Below are positions 1 to 8,462 of a DNA stretch of 11,725 nt, in pieces. Position numbers and translations under genes: made by a program. The notes beneath the pieces were generated by a model, which searched no databases, was not told the DNA's origin, and saw only the letters and a list, made by a program, of their open reading frames with translations. Source of the stretch: Ichthyophonus hoferi (Eukaryota; Opisthokonta; Ichthyosporea; Ichthyophonida; Ichthyophonidae); NCBI GenBank assembly GCA_002751075.1, contig NAOQ01000495.1:24122-35846 (forward strand), given 5' to 3'. Position 1 is the stretch's first letter, and every line of letters begins with the position of its first letter.

Positions 1-299
1 AGGACTATAAGAATCGTGGGTCAGATAATTTGGTTTGACTCACAATAAAACAGTACAATGGTTCTGTACCATAATTAAAATCCTAATGCTGATAGGCGGT
101 AAAAATCTATGATATGTATATATTATAAATATAAAAGGAGTTATACTTAAATGACAGATGGAAAAACTCTTTTCCTTCAAAAGTACAAGGTTCCAAGTAT
201 ATATATTAATTAGGTAGTTTTTAAGTGTATTGTGCTTAAAGGCCCTAAGGCCAGTGATGCCCATAAGTCTCATATTGTACTTATCATGATTGGGTCCAT

Positions 300-1205
300 G
301 GGGTCCTGGTAATCCAAACAGTCTTGGAGGTAGTGGTATAGGTAATCCAGTGCCACTAGGTGGTCCCTGTAGAAATTTCCAGTGAGTGGGGTCTTGGTCC
401 ACCTATGGGCGGGGCCATCAGTTGCTGTTGATGTGCTGTCTGCTCAGTGGCTAGGGTGCCTCTCGTTGTGCTGCATGCTCGGTGGTTAGAGTCGCCACTT
501 GTTGTGTTGTACACTCATTAGCAAACGTTTTGTTGGGCTACCCATTCAGCAGCTAGAGTGGCTGCTTGTTGTTTTGCACACTCAGTAGCTAGGGTTGGCT
601 TTTGTTGAATTACCCCTGTGCAGTGGCTGTAGTGGTCACTTATTGTGCTGCATGTTTGGTGGCTGGAGTTGCAGCTTGTTGTGTTGCTTCCCTCTTACCA
701 CGTTCCTGTTAAAAAATGTATTAACTGGTGGCTAAATGTGTGTTGACCTTTTCACATTGTAAGAGCATCTGATCGCATATGGTTTTGAAGTTTTGAATTC
801 CTGTTTGTGTTGGAGATTTCTCTTTTCTTGTGCATTGCATTAGAGGTTAAATCTTTGGTTTTCTTCATCTGCTTGAGTAAGTTTCTTAGTCAAGAGCTGC
901 AGTTGTTGCTGTTGCCATAAGTTCGTGACATTGGCTTCTTGCAAAAGGATTTGAGTACGGTCTACAGGAAGATTAGTTTGAAAGGTTAACGAAAACTTAG
1001 TAGTCCCTGGTGTAAAGTTCATTTGCATGACCATGTTAGCTGTGTTGTTTATGATGTCCAACTGTTAAATATTTGCCATGTTTTTACTAGCAGAGTGTTG
1101 CAGGGGTAGCTTTGGAAACTCATTAACCCTGTTTAAAGTTGTTGTATCTTTGTTAATTATGTATTGTGTTTAAAACCGTTTCTATATAACTGAAGAGTTG
1201 TTATT
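300..1205 (-). pseudogene. Unrecognised coding-like region with alanine-rich repeats, interrupted
   Basis: On the minus strand this stretch reads like protein although it is interrupted several times under the standard code. The clearest part (1079 down to 840, with an ATG at 1079) is rich in Asn, Thr, Gln and Leu, includes LWQQQQLQLLTKKL, and would form an amphipathic helix or coiled coil. Protein-like sequence appears to begin further upstream, to about 1200. Next come seven copies of a 12-residue Ala/Thr/Gln unit (429-692), then a proline-rich tail (about 300-420) with PIPLPPRLFGLPGPHGP. No catalytic motif, signal peptide or membrane segment is visible. The layout (helical N-terminus, repeats, Pro-rich tail) would suit a retroelement Gag or a host structural protein, but no family is recognised. 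Nothing visible nearby suggests a promoter. The coding character is fairly convincing; the identity is open. Confidence 0.42.
429..692 (-). repeat. 36-bp tandem array encoding a 12-residue repeat
   Basis: Seven imperfect units plus a partial one: 429-464, 465-500, 501-530, 531-567, 568-603, 604-641, 642-677 and 678-692. Four are exactly 36 bp; the others are 30-38 bp. Read on the minus strand the consensus is roughly A-[AV]-T-L-A-T-E-H-A-A-Q-Q, for example AATLAAEWVAQQ and VATLTTEHAAQR. A period divisible by three and a repeated protein consensus indicate that the array expanded while the region was still coding. The units are now clearly diverged. Confidence 0.8.
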
Positions 1206-1639
1206 TGTTATTGTATTAAACCTTTTAATTATTTTTCTTTTGCTTAAAACTCAGTTCTGGTCAAATTCGTCCTGATATAATATTAGCCAATAATCCTATT
1301 TTTGAGGACCTAAATGGCCCTCAAATTCTAAAAGCATCTGGTCCATTAAACTTAAATAGACTAAATATTTGATTGGTTACAGGTAATTGCTGTTATTTTG
1401 TAAGTTGATTAAATTATAAGTGGTATACCCCCAAGCTCTAAACTAGAAGGATCATTGACAAAAATTCCTAATCAAACTTAATTAAAAAGAAACGTATTTC
1501 CTCTAGCAATAAGCAAATACAATAATCAAAAGTAAAAGAACGAGCTGTAAAAGTGCAGTGAGCACTTTGGTTCCAATATTATTTAATATGATTAGAAAAT
1601 ACCATTAAATATTTACTTTTAAAAAAATAACATAGTTGT
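1206..1639. other. AT-rich stretch without a recognisable gene
   Basis: No long open frame, RNA gene or clear repeat is visible. On the minus strand the coding-like reading from the neighbouring region fades out around 1250. If that region is a host gene, this side would hold its upstream sequence; no TATA box or start context stands out from the AT-rich background. Confidence 0.5.
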
Positions 1640-1780
1640 AATCCAAACTTAATTGGTATATCATGGTCTTAACCAGGTGTTCATTCAGAGTTGAACGGTC
1701 TTGTAAAGGTTCATACTATGGCCCGTAGTGTGGAATGGGCTGATCGGGACAGTGTTGAATATTTTGGACAAATAATAATA
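1640..1780 (+). mobile_element. Relic of LTR 3' end plus leader, same family as the 3' fossil
   Basis: Positions 1684-1707 (CATTCAGAGTTGAACGG and onward) resemble the 3' ends of the two LTR-like repeats at about 6820-6843 and 7250-7273. Directly after it, about 1703-1778 matches about 9753-9831 at roughly 75% by eye, including the core CCGTAGTGTGG, and the reading frame K-V-[HY]-T...R-S-V is kept in both. I infer an LTR/leader junction from the same retroelement family, badly eroded. The 5' part of the LTR is not recognisable here. Confidence 0.38.
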
Positions 1781-2020
1781 CTAATAGTAATAAAACAATA
1801 TAAGTTATATTAAATGCAAATAAAGGCAAATAATATTGATATCATTAATAAAACGTTCTAAATATTGTGGTCAAAATGTGATAATAATGCACGCTTACCC
1901 TTAAAAAATAGTAACAATAGTCATACCAATAGTAATTGTAATAGTAAACATAATAATCCTAGTATTAAAACTAATAGAAGTAATAGTAATAATAATAATG
2001 ATAGTAGTATATATACATAT
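1766..2020. repeat. Degenerate AAT/AGT trinucleotide microsatellite
   Basis: Runs built from AAT, AGT and close variants occur at 1766-1800 and 1905-2015, with interrupted, diverged sequence between them. Part of the second run can be read on the plus strand as an Asn/Ser-rich open frame (NSNNNNDSS). That is what an AAT/AGT repeat gives in one frame, so it is not evidence for a gene. Confidence 0.72.
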
Positions 2021-3085
2021 AAAGTTATGACATAATTTATTTCTTTGTGTATATATTCATGGGTTTTAAGACATTTTAAATTTCTTACCCTGTAACTTAC
2101 AATAAGTACAACAACTATAGTCTAGATCGGTGTTATTGTAAATAGGAACTATACAGTTATCCTTTAATAGCTCAACAATACTAGACTTGACTAGTTGGCT
2201 TTCTAATAAAGTATCTGGTTGACATATCTATCCTGTTTGAGAATCATAAGACACAATATTAACTAATGTAAGATTTTATGTCATTTTAGGCTATTATTGA
2301 TTTTTTGTTCTATTTGGTATATGAGATGACAATCCACCATACTAAAACAATAATTTTTACTTCATCAATTATACTGGTAGGCCCAACAAATCATCTATAA
2401 CAACATCTACCATAAAAAACTAGATGATTATAAATACTTCTTGCTATTATGTTTTGCAGGAATTACTTCTAATCAAACACAATTTAATAAAACTTTCATT
2501 CAAAAACTCGCAAAAATAGATCAAGTGCTTCATCCCAATATAAACCTCCAAGCTCTTTGCTTATAATATAATCCCTAAACTCTTGCTATGTAACTTTATT
2601 TCCATTTAATTAATACATTTGTAACAAAGTAATAAAATAATATTTTGCACTAATATGTAAACCCGGCAGTGTAAGTTAATATTGCCTACTTTGTAAATTG
2701 GCGTGCAGTATAGTAAAGTAACTACAATCAGGTCTTATTATAAAGTAATGAAGCTTCTATCAAGATAGATTTTGACATCTTAATATAAAATTGTGCTCAT
2801 AAAGAAAATAGATTTAGTAAATGATTATTGTCTATATATATTATGTTACATAATGTTATGCCTTACAACATGGAAAATAAAATTAATTATTAAGTTCCAA
2901 TTAGCCCTGCAGTAAATCAATATGATTTGTCTCACTCAATTCCATTCAGTTTAAATCTCCATGCGCTTTAATTTTTATAGCTTCTTTATTATTAAATACA
3001 TAGTAATTAAATGATTATTAGTTTAGTTAATAAAACAAAAGTTATCATATAATTAAGTATTGTATAAGAATATATAAAAACTATA
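2021..3085. other. AT-rich stretch, nothing recognised
   Basis: About a kilobase of AT-rich sequence with dense stops in all frames and no visible repeat, RNA gene or domain. It lies between two pieces (1640-1780 and 3091-3201) that match parts of the 3' retroelement, so it could be insertions or eroded element sequence, but I see no direct sign of either. Confidence 0.5.
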
Positions 3086-3090
3086 CTAAT

Positions 3091-3201
3091 CCGTGGTAGT
3101 TCTACTGACCTGCCTACAGGTTTCAGAGAATCCAATTAAGTGTTGTTCTAAAGTGTCCTTTGCTGAGTTAACAATAGAGGCAGCTATTAGCTCTGATCCG
3201 C
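3091..3201. repeat. Segment shared with 10205-10315
   Basis: An ungapped match of about 110 bp at roughly 65-70% identity by eye, strongest in the first 33 bp (29 of 33), around GTGGTAGTTCTA and ACAGGTTT. The second copy sits inside the copia fossil between its gag-like and protease parts. It falls in a minus-strand open frame (3382 to 3086) whose end, TCRQVSRTTTD, is mirrored by TCGQVTRTTTD in the other copy. The plus strand can also be read (VVVLLTCLQV and VVVLVTCPQV), so the coding strand is undecided. Most likely a further relic of the same element. Confidence 0.6.
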
Positions 3202-3382
3202 TTTCAGTTAAAAATTGTGGCGGATGTGATGTAGAAGTCGTGTATGATGGTTCTATCCTCAGCTGTTTATAGTGGTCTTTTACTAATTGAGAAGTGATTC
3301 CTGCCTTATTAAGCTTAGGTTTGATTGTGGAAATAGCAAATAATAAAAGTCGGTAAGAGGTGCTAAGGCTGAGTGTATGCAA

Positions 3383-4499
3383 TAAATATTATGGCTATCG
3401 GAAGTAATTACACAGTTTCCTGCATTCTCAATAGGAGAAAGATCTGAACACTGGCTGACGATTATATTCAAGTGTCAACAAAGAACCAGACATTACAATA
3501 AAATACAATGGTTATAAAGTACAGACCAAGTAACTTCTAACCATCAATGAAAACAATATATATAAAATATATTGCTAAAAAAAATATGAGAAATGCTGAG
3601 GTTTGTTCATAATGGTTAGACGTCATTATCCGTGAACTTACTAGTTGTCTTCGTTCCTTTTGTCCTATTTGCAACCCTTATTTATTGCGAATGTCTGTAT
3701 AATTCAGTCCAAATAAAAACGGTCATATAGATCTTTATTGGCCAATACAATTCACGATAATAAGTACTATGGTTTTATATCATTCCAAATAATTTTGGCT
3801 ATTCCTATTTATTATCTTAAAATATATTAAAAATATATATTTTTATGTAATTTAATTTGGCTTCTATACTAGCAACTCGTTAAATTTCCTTTCTCTTAGC
3901 CTACTTTACTTAACATTTTTTAAGAAATTACAAGTTGAAAAGGTCACATTAATTTGTATGATTTTCCACAAATGTTACATAGAAAAAAATACTAATTAAT
4001 GCATACTATTCGTCAATTTTTAAAATTTTCAAATTACTGATAATGCATGAAATACACCAAAGTGACATGATTAGTTAGAGTTTAAGATTAGGTATATAAA
4101 CGTAACGCTGGCACATGCTATTCCTTCTGAGATCTTTAATGTAGGTATTTATTATATTTTCAAATTTGTATTTTCTGGGTTGTATCCTGAAACATCCCTT
4201 TGCATCCACATGTAATCGGATTATATTTTTGCTTCTAGTTATTGGCTAGTTCTCTAAGTGATGAAAAAAAATCGTTAAGTCAGTTCTGCTTCTGAATCTT
4301 GATGCATATTTCGACCTGCTGATTAGAGACAACGTTACTTTTTGGAAATTTTTAAGAAGTAATATTTCATTACTTATTCGTTTTTCCTAACAGTGTTTTC
4401 AAGTTTTCAAGTTTCGTTACCGCCTCTATTTATTAGTTCTTATTAGGTGAGTTATTTGTGTTTCACATTTTTATGTGCAATGTAGTTTTCGTTGTGCTT
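3383..4499. other. AT-rich stretch, nothing recognised
   Basis: No coding-like frame of useful length, no RNA gene and no repeat matching other parts of the window. Short poly(T)/poly(A) runs and AT-rich palindromes occur, as expected for this base composition. Confidence 0.5.
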
Positions 4500-4525
4500 A
4501 TTATTTGTCTTTTATGTTGTTTTTA

Positions 4526-4968
4526 GTTATATTTTATTATGGGCTTTTAAGATGTTAAACACAATATACACTATTGAACCACTGATATAAAAAAACATGC
4601 ACTACCAACTGACAGGCCCTCACAATTTATTTAGTTTTTTTTTTTTAGAGGGCTATTACTGACTGTCCTGTCCTGTTGTTCGTACAGGGTGGTTTACTGG
4701 TTCTTGAATTCTTTGGCTTATTAAGAGAGTTTCCATGTTACGACTTACTTATCTTTCTAACGCTGGTCGTTGGTTTGGTATCTTTGTGGCCAATTATTAG
4801 GTGGGTACTCTTTTCTCCCAATTGTTTTGTCCCCAGTCTTATTATACTTTATTTTTCCATCCTTTTTCTAACAATTCTCATTGCACCTGTCATAAGACTT
4901 GTGCTTGTGATGCTTGTACTTTTAGATGTTATTATGGCTAAGCGTTCGAGTTTTATTTTTTCTTTTCG
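4526..4968. repeat. Tandem repeat, copy 1 (about 443 bp)
   Basis: Starts with GTTATATTTTATTATGGGCT and includes the block AACACTATTG-like sequence, CACTGATATAAAAAAACATG and CACTACCAACTGACA, all repeated almost unchanged 443 bp later. The first 95 bp or so is nearly identical between copies and the rest is much more diverged. Because the sequence is T-rich, a hydrophobic open frame of 119 codons (4676-5035) crosses the junction into copy 2. It is not conserved in copy 2 and is probably not a gene. Confidence 0.75.
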
Positions 4969-5304
4969 GTTATATTTTATTATGGGCTTGTATGATGTTA
5001 AACACAATATATACACTATTGAACCACTGATATAAAAAAACATGCACTACCAACTGACAAGCCCTTACGATTCATTTTATCTTTAATTTATTTAAAAGGC
5101 TATAACTAACTGTTATGTTCAATGTTCATACAGGCTTCCTTCATCGTTTCTTTAAAGCATTGGCTTGCCAAGAGAGGGTTTCTTCTATTTCTAGTATATT
5201 TTTGTTTCTGACGCTGGCCGTTAGTTAAGGTGTTCTTGTGCGAGGTGTTAGTCGGGTTTTCTTGTTTTTCTATTTTTGTCTCTTCACTTCTAGAACTTTG
5301 TTTC
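4969..5304. repeat. Tandem repeat, copy 2
   Basis: Opens with the same block as copy 1 (4969-5075, close to 90% or better by eye). It then diverges, keeping landmarks such as CATACAGG (5128-5135 against CGTACAGG in copy 1) and GACGCTGGCCGTTAG (against AACGCTGGTCGTTGG). The unequal conservation along the unit suggests either two rounds of duplication or local conversion of the first block. Confidence 0.7.
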
Positions 5305-5410
5305 ATTTCTTAAATGATCCTGCATGTTCATCTTCCTAACGTCGCTTGTCGTTGGGTATGTATCCTTGTACTAAGTGTTGGTTGAGCTTCCTTGTTTTTC
5401 AAGGTTGAGC
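5305..5410. repeat. Tandem repeat, partial third copy
   Basis: Keeps only the later part of the unit: CTTCCTAACGTCGC, CTTGTCGTTGG and GAGCTTCCTTGTTTTTC match CTTTCTAACGCTGGTCGTTGG-type sequence in copy 1 and GGGTTTTCTTGTTTTTC in copy 2. The conserved opening block of the unit is missing, so this copy is truncated at its 5' side or too eroded to see. Confidence 0.45.
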
Positions 5411-6582
5411 TCCCACCCGAGTTTTGGTGTAGTGCCCTTATGGTACATGTTTTTAAATAAAGTTTTTAACAACCAAGCATTTCGCTTTTTATTTGTGTTC
5501 GCTTATAGTACCAAGTATTGCATATTATTTTTTTGAAAATGTTGATATGCTTGTTTATTTGCTTTTTTGTCGTTTTGTTGACTTAATAGAGATAGTACAG
5601 TCAAATTGGACCTCCAGTATAAGGCAAATTTTTTTAAAGAGTTTTTGCGATATTGTGGATGGTCTCTGTAATTTGCGCTTATATAAATCGGCGGCAATTA
5701 TTAATAGTACGGTATAATGTGTGGTTAGGTTAGGTCTCAGGTGGGTATTTATGTATCGAAGTTTTGAATCAGTTTAATGAATATGAAATTCAGTATTGAT
5801 CGCATCTGGAAAATTACATATTTTTTTTATTGAAAATAGTAGAATTTATTCAGTCATATTTTAGACATGCAATGAGCGTGAAATGTAGATGGTACACTAC
5901 AAATGGCATCTAATAGTTTGACATCGCCAACTAACTGTAAGCATGTATTATATTTTCCATTTGACATGCATAGTAGGAAAGGAGCAATGTCTTCCTGGGC
6001 CATGTTACTTTTTAAATATGACCAGGTATTGTGATTTGAAATTGACTTCTTACTTTGGGCTCATGGGATATTGCCAAAAGTCTTCTGGCCCTAGATTGGG
6101 TTCTGAGATTGATAATCATAATCTTGACACAGGATTCATGTACATATTCTCTTAGACTCGGAAGAATCTATGGAGAAAGAGGCTTTGTCTTCATTGGCAA
6201 TTCCGATTTGATCTAGAATGAAGGCTCAATCCAGATGAATATATCAGAGTTTTTGCTTTTTTTTTCAAGTTCCTGGGACCCAGTCAATTGGTTAGAGTTG
6301 AAATATTAGTGAAGCAAGAAAGTTAGTTGTTTTTGATCTGGCATGAACCGATTATATTGTTTTATTTAGGTATTTTGTTGTCTCTGATTATTACTGTGTT
6401 TAGAACATGAGGAATACTAACAGCCAAATTTATTTTATGCTTTTAATGAGTGAGAGAGGCCAAGCATTTAAACTCTATAACAGAGCTTTCTATATACTAT
6501 AGGCTATGTAATATCCCTGATTGATTCGGGTCCATGTTCATCAAGTATATAGCAATGTGCTAATATAAATATATTATTATAT
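5411..6582. other. No firm gene; weakly coding-like patch at about 5865-6155
   Basis: Mostly AT-rich sequence. An open plus-strand frame with an ATG (5943-6155, 70 codons, with GYCQKSSGPRLGSEIDNHN) and opposite-strand frames over the same stretch all look mildly protein-like, for example SNGKYNTCLQLVGDVKLLDA on the minus strand. Since several frames on both strands look plausible and none matches a known family, I make no coding call. The stretch is less AT-rich than its surroundings and could be a decayed transposon or exon piece. Confidence 0.35.
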
Positions 6583-6843
6583 AGTTTAACAAATAATAAA
6601 CAAATGCAAAGTTGTCACAAATGTTTTCTTATTTGCCTATAACGGTATCCTACATCTACACAAGCATATGGGGTTGCCACGCATGCCCGGGTGTGCCGGG
6701 AGGCTCCCGGCATGTGCGTAACACTAATGGAGCTTAAGTTGGACTATTAAATATTCTAGTTGGCTAATATAATTCATATAAAAAAAAACCATATCGACAA
6801 ATCAATTATAACTACGTGCTCATTCGGAGTTAAAGTTCTTGCA
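6583..6843 (+). mobile_element. LTR-like repeat, copy A (shorter)
   Basis: Matches copy B over its whole length, starting at GTTTAACAAATAATAAAC and ending at CATTCGGAGTTAAAGTTCTTGCA-like sequence with a terminal CA. Shared landmarks include TATTTGCCTATAACGGTAT, GCATGCCC, AGTTGGCTA and GACAAATCAATTAT. It lacks about 100 bp present in copy B. By eye the well-aligned part is about 85% identical, with mostly C/T and G/A differences. The 5' terminus reads AG where copy B has TG. I infer an old LTR; the resemblance of its 3' end to 1684-1707 links it to the copia-type relics. Confidence 0.55.
6679..6719. repeat. GC-rich palindrome inside LTR-like copy A
   Basis: GCCGGGAG (6695-6702) and CTCCCGGC (6704-6711) are perfect inverted 8-mers around one base. 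An outer arm pairs ACGCATGC (6679-6686) with GCATGTGCGT (6710-6719), apart from a 2-base bulge. The strong GC content stands out in an AT-rich window. The equivalent part of copy B has lost much of the pairing. It could be a hairpin in LTR RNA or a protein-binding site in the LTR; the sequence alone does not decide. Confidence 0.7.
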
Positions 6844-6906
6844 GCATTCTCCCATTGGCTTAAACGTTAGGGAGTTACCAATTGGGTGTTGCATAAAGGA
6901 CTATAT

Positions 6907-7273
6907 TGTTTAGCAAATAATAAACGAACGCAAAGTTTGGCGTGTCACAAACGTTTTCCTATTTGCCTATAACGGTATTGTACATTTATACAGGCATACG
7001 GGGTTGCTGCGTATGCCCAGGTGTGCTGGGAGGTTCCCCACGTATGTGTAGCACCAATGTTAAATAAAACTAGTTATACATATTATAGTTGGCTAGTATA
7101 ATTCATAAAACATAAAAAAAATCACCGAGACCCACTAGAGGTGTCTGATCTTCTCTCGATAAGGTTATATTAGTTTTTCCTTATATGGCACATTACTAAT
7201 TTACTACATAGAAACTGTGTATTGACAAATCAATTATGACTATGCGTTTATTCGGTGTTAGCGATCTTTGTCA
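6907..7273 (+). mobile_element. LTR-like repeat, copy B (longer)
   Basis: About 367 bp, beginning TGTTTAGCAAATAATAAACG and ending TTTGTCA, so it has the TG...CA termini usual for LTRs. It is directly repeated as copy A, with about 63 bp between them (6844-6906). It carries about 100 bp (about 7117-7213) absent from copy A. That part includes GACCCACTAGAGG and TCTGATCTTCTCTCGATAAGG, and a TATA-like stretch, and could hold promoter or transcript-start functions of an LTR. AT-rich flanks (TATAT before A, TATAA after B) could be a decayed target duplication but are low-complexity. Inside the short gap I see no primer-binding site or polypurine tract that convinces me. Confidence 0.58.
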
Positions 7274-7745
7274 TATAATAATAAAAATAATATATATTGT
7301 TGCTATTTTTAGTTCTGATCGAGAATACTAATCATAAGCTATCACATAAATCATTATGATCCCCAATTACGTTATGTGATTACATGTGTCCCAAGGTCCC
7401 TAATTACAGGATGCCAAAAATTCCTGGATCCATTACTTACTTGGTAATCTAGTAAGGCATACATTATAATATATCTTTAATATGATTGCTATAGTATATA
7501 CTTTCATACTCAAAAATAAGTTAACTAGTAGGAAGGTCATCTTAGTAGCTTTGTTTGGTATATTATTATTAGTATAAATGCAGTACTTCTGGCACACTAT
7601 TATGACCGATGAACATGTACTTCAATCAATCAACATTATGATATTACATATAATACAAATAATGCTTCCATACGCACGTTTAAACTCGTGGCTCTATGCG
7701 TTTGTACAATTATAAGTGAAAGCTATCTGTGTTAGCATTCTTCAC
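7274..7745. other. AT-rich stretch with one short inverted repeat
   Basis: No coding-like frame or RNA gene. ATCACATAA (7341-7349) and TTATGTGAT (7372-7380) form a perfect 9-bp inverted repeat with a 22-bp spacer, and ATCATTATGAT lies between the arms. Short hairpins like this are common by chance in AT-rich DNA. Confidence 0.45.
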
Positions 7746-7749
7746 GATT

Positions 7750-8436
7750 ATAGACACAGAGATGACTAGAATTTTAAAGTAAATGATCAATAGAGTACAT
7801 AATCAGTAAGTACTTGATCAAGACATTGCATCAAACTATTTAAAAACAATTGATTATGTTTCAGAAATCTACCAAGGAAAAGACAAAAAATGCGTGGATT
7901 CCTTCCAGGTCAATCAATAAAGAAAAAGCCTCCCTTTCAATAGACTTATTGGAGACCGAGAGAATATACTTATGTCTTAGCCCTGACAAGGTTACACTCA
8001 TCAATGCCACAACTATCAAGACCAACAAAAAGACAGGTGATTCCATACTACTTTAGATGAGGACTTGACTTTCAGCTACATTTCGCAAGACATCAGTTAA
8101 AAGTAAATTTCAAATTGCAATAGGGTTATGGGTTCTTTTCACAAGCTTCTACCTGCTCTCGCTTACAAACCTGCACATCCGCACATACATAAATTCTTTT
8201 GCAATAATAAAAATTTCCAACCTAAAGCGATAGGCAAATATGTTCATAAAGACAATAAGCTTCTTGCGTCAATTTATAGACCCATGTTGATACCAAATTT
8301 TATAACAACCCTACCACTACTTACTGAATATGTAGCCTTTAAAACAACTAAGAACTATAGTCTCCATTATCGTACACAGAATTTTTTAAAAAAAAAACAC
8401 TTTACAAAGACGCTTTTTAACCTTTTCGACTTTTGA
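7750..8436 (+). pseudogene. Unrecognised coding-like region, interrupted
   Basis: Plus-strand sequence reads like protein over most of this span. The longest uninterrupted part is the 102-codon frame at 8128-8436, with GSFHKLLPALAYKPAHPHIH, KAIGKYVHKDNKLLASIYRP and PNFITTLPLLTEYVAFKTT; it is basic, His-rich and has no obvious membrane segment. Upstream in the same frame (from about 7753) short plausible segments such as NYLKTIDYVSEIYQGKDKK occur between interruptions. A second frame, 7850-8056, is open and Lys/Thr-rich and may be a shadow. No known domain is recognised. It precedes the gag-like stretch, so it may be part of an LTR element or an older insertion. Confidence 0.35.
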
Positions 8437-8462
8437 AGTAGCTTGAGTATCAAACTACTTCG

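Noticed and set aside
1905-2020. Asn/Ser-rich open frame on the plus strand
   Set aside because: It is the translation of an AAT/AGT microsatellite, with no coding sequence beyond the repeat.
4676-5035. Plus-strand hydrophobic open frame of 119 codons, superficially a multi-pass membrane protein
   Set aside because: It begins at TTG, arises from T-rich sequence that yields Phe/Leu/Ile by composition, crosses a tandem-repeat junction and is not conserved in the second repeat copy.
5106-5306. Minus-strand Lys/Asn/Thr-rich open frame
   Set aside because: It is the complement of a T-rich tandem repeat copy; composition explains it and the frame is not kept in copy 1.
5719-5735. GGTTAGGTTAGG, resembling telomeric repeats
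   Set aside because: Only two units, with no extended array or neighbouring subtelomeric structure.
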